Shown: positions 14,992 to 22,248 of the stretch, piece after piece
How the letters are laid out: each line of letters begins with the position of its first letter
How positions within the stretch are numbered: position 1 is the stretch's first letter
Translations under genes and position numbers: made by a program
The notes under the pieces: model-generated
Told to the model about the DNA's origin: nothing
Seen by the model: the letters and a program-made list of their open reading frames with translations, nothing else
Databases searched by the model: none
From: Candidatus Woesearchaeota archaeon
GTDB taxonomy: Archaea; Nanobdellota; Nanobdellia; Woesearchaeales; GW2011-AR4
Direction of reading: 5' to 3'
Assembly: GCA_016784195.1 (NCBI GenBank)
Contig: JADHVE010000006.1
Location: 1-30,233, forward strand
Length of the DNA: 30,233 nucleotides

Positions 14992-15414
14992 TTATTCGCT
15001 ATACTCTGAAACTTCAGAGACTTCTTTCTTTTTAGGCTCTTTTGGCTTGCCCCTGTGGATGCTGGCAAAGTTTGGAACTGCTGCAATCCAGTTTTCTCCG
15101 AAACCTGCTATGTCTCCATCAATTGCGTCACATGTTTTCTTCAGTTTGTTGATTGCTCTTTTCAGCTCTACTAAGTCCTTGTCTTTCAATGGCTTAATGT
15201 TGACCAAAGCTATGGTTCGGCCTTCTCTTAAGCAATCCAGAATCGGTTTTATTCCCTCAAAATCTTCTATAACAAACGGCCTTACTGTAATCTTTGTTTT
15301 TTCTTCTATTGCTCCTTCTGTGCCTATTTCTACATAACCTTCTTCTTCTGTTTCTTCAAGAATCTTAGAACTATCCCTCATTTTTTCCTTTAATCTTGAA
15401 AAAAAACCTGACAT
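14992..15414 (-). CDS. sepF: SepF-type cell division protein
   Basis: The 140-aa protein begins MSGFFSRLKEKMRD, an amphipathic membrane-targeting helix. After an acidic linker it has the archaeal SepF core: KITVRPFVIEDFEGIKPILD, GRTIALVNIKPLKDKDLVEL and KKTCDAIDGDIAGFG. SepF anchors FtsZ to the membrane in archaea that lack FtsA. The start is the ATG at 15414 with GGTGG just upstream; an extra in-frame TTG is less likely. A TATA box (AGATTTAAATATGG, minus strand, about 15475-15488) gives a roughly 40-nt leader. The Glu/Lys/Ser-rich C-terminal tail of about 20 residues is lineage-specific. Confidence 0.92.
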   Translation of the reverse strand: MSGFFSRLKEKMRDSSKILEETEEEGYVEIGTEGAIEEKTKITVRPFVIEDFEGIKPILDCLREGRTIALVNIKPLKDKDLVELKRAINKLKKTCDAIDGDIAGFGENWIAAVPNFASIHRGKPKEPKKKEVSEVSEYSE

Positions 15415-15541
15415 CAAACCACCTTTTGTAATTTTTGAGTAAAAAATTGTTTATAGGTTTTGATAAACTAACCCATATTTAAATCTTTCTATTCACAGCG
15501 AAACATTTTTAAACAAAGGTTTTATTCGCTTTTAATATAAA

Positions 15542-15832
15542 ATGGCTAAAAGAATAGGCGGTTCTAGAAGAAAGAGTAAGCATAAACTCAGTAAAGGAAT
15601 TAGGGAAAAAGGAAAAGTTACTATCCCTCAGTATTTACAAAAGTTTAAATTAGGTGAAAAAGTGTATCTGCATATAGAACCGGCAGTCCAGAAAGGAGCA
15701 TATCATATGAGGCACATGGGCAAAAGTGGCATAATAAAAGAACAATCAGGCAATTGCTACGGTGTGTCAATAAAAGACGGCGGCAAAGAAAAATTATTGA
15801 TGATACATCCTGTACACCTTAAGAGGACATAA
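15542..15832 (+). CDS. rpl21e: Large-subunit ribosomal protein eL21 (L21e)
   Basis: The 96-aa protein matches archaeal L21e along its length: KRIGGSRRKSKHKLSKGIRE, KVTIPQYLQKFKLGEKVYLH, then QKGAYHMRHMGKSGIIKEQ. It is a component of the large subunit near 5S rRNA. A TATA-like CATTTTTAAACAAA about 29 bp before the ATG suggests a leaderless mRNA and is divergent from the sepF promoter. The stop is one base before the rpoF start, so the genes form the conserved archaeal pair. Confidence 0.96.
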   Translation: MAKRIGGSRRKSKHKLSKGIREKGKVTIPQYLQKFKLGEKVYLHIEPAVQKGAYHMRHMGKSGIIKEQSGNCYGVSIKDGGKEKLLMIHPVHLKRT

Positions 15833-15833
15833 A

Positions 15834-16181
15834 ATGACAGAAAAAAATATTATAACTGAAACTCCAATAAGTATGTATGATCTTAAAGAGGAGCTGGCAA
15901 AAATAAAAAAGAGAGATAAAGAATTAAATTTTAGGGCAGCAAAAACAGAAGAGTACCTGCAGCAGGTAATGAGCTTTAAAAAGGCAGGTGAGCTTTATGA
16001 TAAATTAACTAAACTGGATATCCCCAGGTTAAGAGAGCAGCATATCAAAAAGATAATCGATCTTCTGCCAAAAACAGTAAAAGACCTTAAGGTTATACTT
16101 CAGGGCTATACTTTAACAATCAATAATGAAAATGCGAAGAAAATAACTGATGCTGTTAACAAATTTAGCGATAAAGAATAA
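15834..16181 (+). CDS. rpoF: DNA-directed RNA polymerase subunit F (Rpo4)
   Basis: The 115-aa protein is the archaeal counterpart of Rpb4. It is helical, with a Lys/Arg-rich middle (LAKIKKRDKELNFRAAKTEE) and the conserved end KKIIDLLPKTVKDLKVILQG. It forms the stalk with subunit E (Rpo7) and assists promoter opening and elongation. The 1-bp gap from rpl21e shows co-transcription. In many archaea the next gene would be DUF655, but here a repeat element and a coiled-coil gene intervene. Confidence 0.92.
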   Translation: MTEKNIITETPISMYDLKEELAKIKKRDKELNFRAAKTEEYLQQVMSFKKAGELYDKLTKLDIPRLREQHIKKIIDLLPKTVKDLKVILQGYTLTINNENAKKITDAVNKFSDKE

Positions 16182-16207
16182 TTGCTTTTTCTGTGAAAAA
16201 AAATATC

Positions 16208-16413
16208 TATCATTAAAAAATTACCAATAAGAGCAGAAACATGATAGGATCTAGTTGTGAATTGTTTTTATGATTTTATGTATTATTTATTTTTTGAATA
16301 ACAAAAAATATTTTTATTTTAAAAGTAAAAAAAGACATAAAGAATAGAAACAAAAAAAACACAAATAAATGTTATAGTGTAAATTCACCTAGGGTAAAAA
16401 AATTAATTGAAAA
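16208..16413 (+). repeat. Dispersed intergenic element, copy C (divergent)
   Basis: This copy shares the order of blocks with copy A: ATCATTAAAAA near 16208, a T-rich then A-rich middle, and AACACAAATAAATGT at about 16358-16372. The last block aligns with copy A 10021-10052 in most positions. The right end, TAAAAAAATTAATTGAAAA at 16395-16413, matches the ends of A and D. Sequence identity is clearly lower than between A and B. It sits between rpoF and the inserted coiled-coil gene. Confidence 0.5.
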
Positions 16414-16493
16414 TATGTGAAATATTTTGAGATAATACATGCTTTGCAAAAATTACAAATATTTATAAATACTTATGTTTATATTGTAGAAAA

Positions 16494-17420
16494 ATGAGGG
16501 TGGAAATAGATAAAATACATAAAGATAGCTATAGCAAGCTGGCTGATGACGTGAATAAGAAGTCTAAGAGCTTTAAATCGAAAGACTACAAAGCAAGCTT
16601 GAGTTATGAAAGCTTATTGTTAAACAAGGACATTTCAGTTGAGAAAAAAAAGAAAGCCTTGATTGAAAGGCTGCATAAATTAATTATAAAGACCTTTTCA
16701 ATTGATTTAAGCAAGATAAAGTCAGAAAAAAAGATTTTAGAGGTTTTGAAACATAATATAAGAGTATTAAGGAAGATTGTTGATAAACTGAAGGATATAA
16801 ATTATTACCTTGAAGAAAGCTTTTTAGCAGAGCTTGGGCTGATAAAAAGAAGCTTAAACATTAATAAAAACAAAAGCCCTGAAAGATTAATAGAGAATGC
16901 AAAATTTTCATTGAGCAAGCAGTATTTGTGCAAATTAGAGCATACTACCTATAAACTAATTGAAAAAATAATATTATTTGATAAAAAATTATTAAAGGGC
17001 TATAAGTCAAAAGAGGAGAAGATTATTGCTAAAGAGAAGGTTGTAATAAAAGACATAAATAATGTTTTAAAAAAGCAGTCAGAGCTTTTCAACCATTTAG
17101 AGGCAAAACTTCCCCCCCCGAGCAAAATAAAGCCTTTACTGCTGAAAAAAAAGATTTTCAACCAATGGATACCTGTAGTGTTGACATTAATGACTGCATG
17201 TAACAGCGAATATAGAAAAGAAGAGATGATTTTTGAAAAATTAAAGAAAAACAAGAAAATAAAACAGATAATCAATAAAAAAATATCATCTTTAGAGAAA
17301 GAAAAAGCAGGCCTGATAGGGATAAAGCAAGAAAGAGTTATGGGAAGGGCAAAATTAGGCGGTTTAGAAAATGAACTAAGGATTATGTTCCACGATTTTA
17401 ATGCTGTTAAAAACTTATAA
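16494..17420 (+). CDS. Lys-rich coiled-coil protein inserted in the rpoF-DUF655 region
   Basis: The 308-aa protein is almost entirely helical and very Lys-rich, with long heptad-like tracts (for example LEVLKHNIRVLRKIVDKLKD) and no signal peptide. A short non-helical stretch, KLPPPSKIKP, followed by a mildly hydrophobic segment WIPVVLTLMTACN, splits two helical halves. A TATA box (AATATTTATAAATAC, about 16457-16471) gives it its own promoter about 30 bp before the ATG, and its stop is one base before the DUF655 start. No family is recognised. Its general layout recalls the coiled-coil protein at 4319-5725, but I cannot show homology. Confidence 0.6.
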   Translation: MRVEIDKIHKDSYSKLADDVNKKSKSFKSKDYKASLSYESLLLNKDISVEKKKKALIERLHKLIIKTFSIDLSKIKSEKKILEVLKHNIRVLRKIVDKLKDINYYLEESFLAELGLIKRSLNINKNKSPERLIENAKFSLSKQYLCKLEHTTYKLIEKIILFDKKLLKGYKSKEEKIIAKEKVVIKDINNVLKKQSELFNHLEAKLPPPSKIKPLLLKKKIFNQWIPVVLTLMTACNSEYRKEEMIFEKLKKNKKIKQIINKKISSLEKEKAGLIGIKQERVMGRAKLGGLENELRIMFHDFNAVKNL

Positions 17421-17421
17421 A

Positions 17422-17994
17422 ATGGAAACACAAAAGATAGAAAAGAGCAAAGAAGAAACTGCAATAATACTTGACTTTTTGCCAAATGGATATCCATTTG
17501 ATGAAAGGCCGAGCTATGTCAAGACTGCAATAGCTCAAGCTCTTGGAAAAGAAAGATTTGTATTGTTAGAATTAGTTCCAAAAAAAGAAATGCATCTTCA
17601 GCCATATGAAGAAGTGTATATCGGCGAAGGCAAAAGAGACAAAATACACCATATAGTCGGAAAATTAAATTCTAGCAGATTAACAAGAACTGCCAGAACT
17701 GAATTAGAGCATATCATAAAGGAGATTGTAAAGAAAACTGAGGCAAGGTTTGTGGATTTTTTCAATAATGCAAGGCCTTTAAGTACGAGGATGCACCAGC
17801 TTGAGCTTCTTCCTGGCTTAGGCAAAAAGCATATGTGGCAGATAATTGAAGCAAGAGAAGAAGAGAAATTTAAAAGCTTTGAAGACTTAAAGAAAAGAGT
17901 AAAGCTTATGCCTGACCCTGAAAAAGTAATAGTAAAAAGAATATCGCGGGAATTAGACGGCAATGAAAAGCACAGGCTGTTTGTTGATATTTAG
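17422..17994 (+). CDS. DUF655 putative RNA-binding protein (OB and helix-hairpin-helix)
   Basis: I choose the ATG at 17422 (METQKIEKSKEETAIILDFL), giving 190 aa; the frame extends upstream into the preceding gene. The DUF655 signature is clear: ILDFLPNGYPFDERPSY, LVPKKEMHLQPYEEVYIGEG and KIHHIVGKLN form an OB-like beta domain. LELLPGLGKKHMWQIIEARE is a helix-hairpin-helix motif. The family is archaeal and usually lies beside rpl21e, rpoF and ksgA, suggesting an RNA or ribosome-assembly role that is not proven. Here ksgA is absent from the downstream position. Confidence 0.9.
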   Translation: METQKIEKSKEETAIILDFLPNGYPFDERPSYVKTAIAQALGKERFVLLELVPKKEMHLQPYEEVYIGEGKRDKIHHIVGKLNSSRLTRTARTELEHIIKEIVKKTEARFVDFFNNARPLSTRMHQLELLPGLGKKHMWQIIEAREEEKFKSFEDLKKRVKLMPDPEKVIVKRISRELDGNEKHRLFVDI

Positions 17995-18001
17995 TTCTAA
18001 A

Positions 18002-18625
18002 ATGAATCATACTAAGCAGATAAAAATTGGGAATATTTTAACGTCTGAAATTGAAATCAGGGATTTGATCAAAGCTTGGATTGCAATTTCAATAGCTTTC
18101 GGAATTCTTATTGCAGGAACAATCTTTTCAATAAAATTTTATTCTAGCTTTATCATTGCTTCATTGACTGTAGGCGTTGGATTTTTATTTCATGAATTGG
18201 GACATAAGATTGTTGCACAGCATTACGGCTGTTTTGCTGAGTTCAGAGCCTTTAATCAAATGCTGATTTTAGCAATCATAATGTCTTTTTTTGGTTTTAT
18301 ATTTGCAGCTCCTGGCGCTGTGATGATATCCGGACCTGTAGGCAAAAAAAGAAACGGAAAAATATCTTTGGCAGGACCTGCTGTTAATGTTGTTTTGGCA
18401 GTCTTGTTTTTGGCGTTTTTACTTTCAAATCCCGAGGGGATAATCAAAACAATAGCGTTTTACGGCTTTTTGATAAATACCTGGCTGGCTTTATTCAATA
18501 TGATACCTTTTGGAAATTTTGACGGAGCAAAAATTTTAAGATGGAACAAAACTGTTTATGGTGTTTTTGTTTTTTTTGTTTTAGTTTTGATGTTTATGCA
18601 AAGCTTTATGAGTATGTCTTTGTAA
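18002..18625 (+). CDS. M50 site-2-protease-like membrane metalloprotease
   Basis: The 207-aa protein starts at the ATG at 18002, 7 bases after the DUF655 stop, so it is probably co-transcribed. It has several transmembrane helices (about residues 24-43, 48-62, 87-108, 126-141, 150-167 and 187-202). The zinc site is HELGH at 64-68, and the third ligand motif is NMIPFGNFDG with D174. GPAVNVVLAVLF is the conserved helix facing the active site. Site-2 proteases cut substrates inside the membrane. The length is typical of minimal archaeal members without PDZ or CBS domains. The substrate is unknown; the following CFI-box protein is a possible neighbour in function. Confidence 0.82.
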   Translation: MNHTKQIKIGNILTSEIEIRDLIKAWIAISIAFGILIAGTIFSIKFYSSFIIASLTVGVGFLFHELGHKIVAQHYGCFAEFRAFNQMLILAIIMSFFGFIFAAPGAVMISGPVGKKRNGKISLAGPAVNVVLAVLFLAFLLSNPEGIIKTIAFYGFLINTWLALFNMIPFGNFDGAKILRWNKTVYGVFVFFVLVLMFMQSFMSMSL

Positions 18626-18696
18626 ACTTACAATAAAAACTAAAAAATATAATCAACAGAAAAATTAATAAATATAGATAATAAAAATTATTTAAA

Positions 18697-19035
18697 ATGG
18701 AAAAATGCCCTTATTGCGGAAAGGAACTAACTGAAGATGAAAGGTACTGTTTCCATTGCGAGAATGACCTTTCCAAGTTTGTTGATAAAGAGGAAAAGCC
18801 AAAATGCTTTATAGCGACAGCAGCTTATGGAAGCCCTTTTGTCAAAGAAGTAGAGATTTTAAGAAACTTTAGAGATGAAAAATTAAAAAATAATTTTTTT
18901 GGATTGTGGTTTATCAATCTTTATTATAAACTAAGTCCACCAATAGCAAAAATTATTGAGAAAAATAATTTTCTTAAAAAAATTGTCAGAAAAACTTTAA
19001 CACCGGTTGTAAAATTGATTCTTAAAAATAAATAA
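18697..19035 (+). CDS. Zinc-ribbon protein with CFI-box domain
   Basis: The 112-aa protein has an N-terminal zinc ribbon with C4, C7, C18 and C21 (CPYCGKELTEDERYCFHCEN). A linker is followed by the CFI box, CFIATAAYGSPFVKEVEILR at 37-56. The remainder is basic with moderately hydrophobic helices (FFGLWFINLYY and LTPVVKLILKNK). CFI-box domains occur at the C-terminus of diverse bacterial and archaeal proteins and have been suggested to act in protein sorting or anchoring; their mechanism is not established. It follows an M50 protease gene by about 70 bp but seems to have its own AT-rich promoter. Confidence 0.8.
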   Translation: MEKCPYCGKELTEDERYCFHCENDLSKFVDKEEKPKCFIATAAYGSPFVKEVEILRNFRDEKLKNNFFGLWFINLYYKLSPPIAKIIEKNNFLKKIVRKTLTPVVKLILKNK

Positions 19036-19071
19036 AAACTTAACTTTTTTAGTAAAATATAATTAAAAATT

Positions 19072-19162
19072 AAATTTTTTCTCGTCGGTAAAACCATTTT
19101 TTATTTTTTAAAAATATTTTTAGTGTTTTTTTTAAAAAAATCCTCGACGACAAAATGAGAAA
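19072..19162 (+). other. Possible structured RNA or hairpin before speD
   Basis: TCGTCG at 19082-19087 and CGACGA at 19145-19150 are complementary GC-bearing blocks in very AT-rich sequence. Between them T-rich and A-rich runs can extend the pairing (TTTTTTA with TAAAAAAA). The region lies after the CFI-box gene stop and before the TATA-like box of the next gene (AATGTTTAAATACT, about 19167-19180). It may be a terminator-like hairpin or a small RNA. Confidence 0.3.
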
Positions 19163-19227
19163 TAGAAATGTTTAAATACTATTTATTAAATAAATTAAAT
19201 TAAAAAAGGTGATTTTTTACAAGTAAA

Positions 19228-19653
19228 ATGGTAGAATTCGGGAAACATGTCACGATTGACGCATCTGGTTGTAATCAAAAAAGATTAACTAACCATGCTT
19301 TGATTTATGATTTACTGAATCAACTTCCAGGCCGAATCGGTATGACTAAGATGACATTACCTTATGTCGTCAAATGGATGGATAAAGGGGCTAAAGTTCC
19401 GGGTATTTCTGGTTTTGTGATGATTGCTGAAAGCCACATAAGCGTCCATACTTTTCCTGAAAAAGATTATGTTTTTATTGATGTTTTTTCATGTATGAAT
19501 TTTAATGTGAAACAAGCTATCAAGTTATTGGTTGATTTTTTTGGAGCAAAAAAAAACACCACAAAAATCGTTGCACGAGGTATGGATTTCCCAAGAAGCC
19601 ATACAGATTATATCTATTCTCCTCAAGAAATTGAGTTAAATGCTACAAGATAA
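19228..19653 (+). CDS. SpeD-family pyruvoyl-dependent decarboxylase (AdoMet or arginine decarboxylase)
   Basis: The 141-aa protein is a class 1B SpeD proenzyme. Self-cleavage would occur at E68-S69 in AESHISVHTFPE, turning Ser69 into the pyruvoyl cofactor. H74 and C89 (FSCMNF) match the His and Cys needed for processing and catalysis, by spacing with the Thermotoga enzyme. In polyamine synthesis it makes decarboxylated AdoMet, but several archaeal SpeD relatives decarboxylate arginine instead, so the substrate is open. A TATA-like box near 19167-19180 and GGTGAT at about 19209-19214 precede the ATG. The ATP-grasp gene starts 20 bp after its stop. Confidence 0.85.
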   Translation: MVEFGKHVTIDASGCNQKRLTNHALIYDLLNQLPGRIGMTKMTLPYVVKWMDKGAKVPGISGFVMIAESHISVHTFPEKDYVFIDVFSCMNFNVKQAIKLLVDFFGAKKNTTKIVARGMDFPRSHTDYIYSPQEIELNATR

Positions 19654-19673
19654 TTTCTTTCAAGGTTTAAACT

Positions 19674-20681
19674 ATGAAAACAGGGGTTTTGTATAATACC
19701 ATCAAAAGTTCTGAGACTCGAGAAGTCGAAGAAGATTTGATGGAAATGGCTAATAAGATTAAAAAGTCTTTAGAAAACAACGGCCATGAAGTTTCTTTAA
19801 TTAATGCTGATAAGAACCTTTTTAAAAATTTAAACAAAAAAAATATTGAATTTGTGTTTAATGTTTGCGAAAGGTTTAATGGCAATAGCTTATTTGAACC
19901 CCATGTTGCTGCTATGCTTGAGCTTTTCGGTGTTTCTTTTACTGGCTCTGATTATGTAGCCTTGTCTGAATGTAATAATAAAATAAAAACAAAAGAAATT
20001 TTAACAGTTAACCTAATGCCTACTCCAAAATACCATGTTTTTTGTTCTCCTGATGAAAAATTAAATCCCGGATTGAAATTTCCTTTGATTGTCAAGCCAA
20101 AACAGCAGGAGAACAGCATAGGCATTACAAAAGACGCTGTCGTTTATGATGAAAAAAGTTTGAGAGAAAGGATTAAGTATGTTAATGATGAGTTTAAAGA
20201 AGAAGCTTTGGTTGAAGAGTTTATTAAAGGCATTGATGTTGAGGTCGGGATAATCGGTAATGGTGATGATTTATTTATCCTGCCACTTGCAAAAGTCAAT
20301 TATGAAAATCTTTCAGATGCTGATGAAAATAAGATTTTTTGTTATGAATCAAAATGGGACTTAAAATCCAAGAACTACGGGGATTATGTAAAAGCTGATC
20401 TGTCTGAAGAGGTAGAAGAAAAATTAAAAAGATTGGCGGTAAAAATTTACAAAATTTTTAATATTAAAGATTATGGGAGAATTGATTTCAGGCTGACTGA
20501 AAATAATGAGCCTTATGTTATTGAAGTTACGGCTAATCCCGGGCTGAGTAAGGTTTGCTCAACTCTGGAATCAGCAGAATGGATTGGCTTGAGTTATAGA
20601 GAATTGGTCAATAAAATTTTTGAAAGCGCTTTAAACAGGTATGATATCAGCAAAGAAGAAGCAATAAAAATTTACCCATAA
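19674..20681 (+). CDS. ATP-grasp ligase, D-Ala-D-Ala ligase-like
   Basis: The 335-aa protein has the three-part ATP-grasp fold. An N-terminal domain (MKTGVLYNTIKSSETREVEE) is followed by a central ATP-binding region with FPLIVKPKQQENSIGI and EEALVEEFIKGIDVEVGIIG. The metal-binding C-terminal domain has D271, E284 and N288 in GRIDFRLTENNEPYVIEV and TANPGLS. It resembles D-alanine-D-alanine ligases, but most archaea do not make peptidoglycan. Co-transcription with the SpeD-like decarboxylase points to ligation of an amine product to an amino acid or other carboxylate. That role is inference. Confidence 0.82.
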   Translation: MKTGVLYNTIKSSETREVEEDLMEMANKIKKSLENNGHEVSLINADKNLFKNLNKKNIEFVFNVCERFNGNSLFEPHVAAMLELFGVSFTGSDYVALSECNNKIKTKEILTVNLMPTPKYHVFCSPDEKLNPGLKFPLIVKPKQQENSIGITKDAVVYDEKSLRERIKYVNDEFKEEALVEEFIKGIDVEVGIIGNGDDLFILPLAKVNYENLSDADENKIFCYESKWDLKSKNYGDYVKADLSEEVEEKLKRLAVKIYKIFNIKDYGRIDFRLTENNEPYVIEVTANPGLSKVCSTLESAEWIGLSYRELVNKIFESALNRYDISKEEAIKIYP

Positions 20682-20689
20682 ACAAAAAT

Positions 20690-20958
20690 CCAATAAAAAA
20701 AGGCCATTAACAAAAAAATTATCATCAAAGATTAATAAAGAGTTCAAATAATAAAAAGATACTCCAAAATACCTGACAGGGCACAAACAGAAACACAATT
20801 AGTGGCTGGTGCGGCTGTGTTAATTTTTATTATTAAAAATTTTAAAAACCGAAAAGATTATCAAAAAACTAAAAACTACCCACATAATTGAGTGCGTGCA
20901 ATAAAACCTAATGAAAAAAAATAATAACTTAAAATTAATGGTAAAAAATAATTAATGA
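20690..20958 (+). repeat. Dispersed intergenic element, copy D (divergent)
   Basis: The left part (CCAATAAAAAAAGGCCATTA onwards, with TTATCATCAAAGATTAA) resembles the left of copy A. The right end at 20929-20958 matches copy A 10077-10105 in about 27 of 30 positions. In between lie CACAATTAGTG near 20794-20804, a GC-bearing patch (GGCTGGTGCGGCTGTG), a T-rich/A-rich middle and CACATAATTGAGTG at 20881-20894. The final ATG of the element is the start codon of the transferase gene. Confidence 0.5.
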
Positions 20959-21893
20959 TTAAAGATTTAGGGGCGTGTGAATTGGAAGAAATAACAGATA
21001 CAAACAAATACAAAGGATATATTCAAACAGCAATAAGAAAATATGGGCATTGCGCAGAGCATAACTATTATCATTACCATCACTATGAAGATGATAAAGA
21101 AAAAAATATTTTCTTTAAGCTAGAAGGCAGCAAAGGGATATTATCCAGCTATGATAAAAAAAATGATTTGCGATATTTGTTTCCTTCAGGGATACTAGCT
21201 CCTGAAGAAGAGCGTTTTGATATACTGGTTAAGTTTTTGGATTATATTCTAAAAAAGAAAAAAGGAGAAAAACTATTTGTTGAAGTCAATGGGGAGTTTA
21301 GGAAAGAAATATTGAGGGGATTAAAAGATTCCAGACAATACAGGGCTTGCTCCAGCCCGTTTATCCTTTACTGGCCTTTGTATAACATGTCTAAGTTCGA
21401 TTCTAAACTAAAAGGCAAGAACTGGAAAAAATTGAGGAACATAAGGAACAGGTTTTATAAGAAGAATAAAGTCAAAGTTGTCGACAGCAAAAAAGTTCCT
21501 AAAGAACAGCTAACAAGGATATTAGATGCATGGCTGAAAAGAAGGAATGCCCATGATCGGGTGGAAAAGCATTATTTTGAAAATCTTATTGAAAACAATC
21601 TAAAAGGGGTTGAAATGGCAAGGACATTAATTGTTAATGGCAATCCATGCTCAATAACCGCTGGATGGAAAATACCCAATAGCAAAGGATACTATTCTCA
21701 TGTCGGGATTGTGGATTATTCTTGTGAAGGTCTTGGAGAAGTGGCTAATATTGAAGACTTAAAACTGTTAAAAAGAAAAAAATATGATTATGTTGATTTT
21801 GGCGGCTCAGATAAAGTTTTGCTTTATTTCAAGAAAAAGTTCAAACCTGAAAAAATCTATAAGACTTATATTTTTTCTATAGTCAAAAGATAA
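20955..21893 (+). CDS. DUF2156/GNAT-fold acyl or aminoacyl transferase-like protein
   Basis: The 312-aa protein lacks signal and membrane segments. Its second half has the pattern of the C-terminal domain of lysylphosphatidylglycerol synthases and FemAB-like enzymes: KNWKKLRNIRNRF, ILDAWLKRRN, YYSHVGIVDYSCEGLGEVAN, then YDYVDFGGSDKVLLYFKKKF. Such GNAT-fold enzymes move acyl or aminoacyl groups onto amines or lipids. The first half carries an unusual His/Tyr cluster (HNYYHYHHYEDD) of unknown meaning. It follows the ATP-grasp gene after repeat element D, so it may act in the same pathway, though the 273-bp gap allows separate expression. Confidence 0.65.
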   Translation: MIKDLGACELEEITDTNKYKGYIQTAIRKYGHCAEHNYYHYHHYEDDKEKNIFFKLEGSKGILSSYDKKNDLRYLFPSGILAPEEERFDILVKFLDYILKKKKGEKLFVEVNGEFRKEILRGLKDSRQYRACSSPFILYWPLYNMSKFDSKLKGKNWKKLRNIRNRFYKKNKVKVVDSKKVPKEQLTRILDAWLKRRNAHDRVEKHYFENLIENNLKGVEMARTLIVNGNPCSITAGWKIPNSKGYYSHVGIVDYSCEGLGEVANIEDLKLLKRKKYDYVDFGGSDKVLLYFKKKFKPEKIYKTYIFSIVKR

Positions 21894-22248
21894 TACACTT
21901 TGTTTCTCCTATTTAAATTTTCAATTGAGAGATTAGGCTAAGCAATGTTAAATTTGTCCCTAGGCTACCCTATTTTTATATAATTTATATAAAAAACCTA
22001 AAAAAAACGATATGTTTAAATACTAAATTTGCTTACTCATGTACTAAGAAAGCAAAAAGTTCAGTTGGAATAAAAAAAGGTAGTAAATAATTTTTTATGG
22101 GAATTTCTATTTTATTCCTGTAATATAGTATTCAACATCATTATGAGGAGTTAGTTGAAACCGTGTGTTGGATGTATAACAAATTAGTTTAGTAAATATT
22201 TGTAATAAGATTGGTATTAACCCATTATAGAGCTGGGGGTTGGAACAA
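21894..22248 (+). promoter_or_regulatory. Long leader region of the guanylate-kinase-like gene
   Basis: A perfect 7-bp palindrome (TTATATA-ATT-TATATAA, about 21975-21991) and a TATA-like box (ATGTTTAAATACT, about 22012-22024) lie far upstream, so the transcript could have a leader of about 200 nt. Near the start, CCCA at 22221-22224 can pair with TGGG at 22234-22237, within the G-rich ribosome binding site, which would hide it. No open frame in the leader is convincing. Confidence 0.35.
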
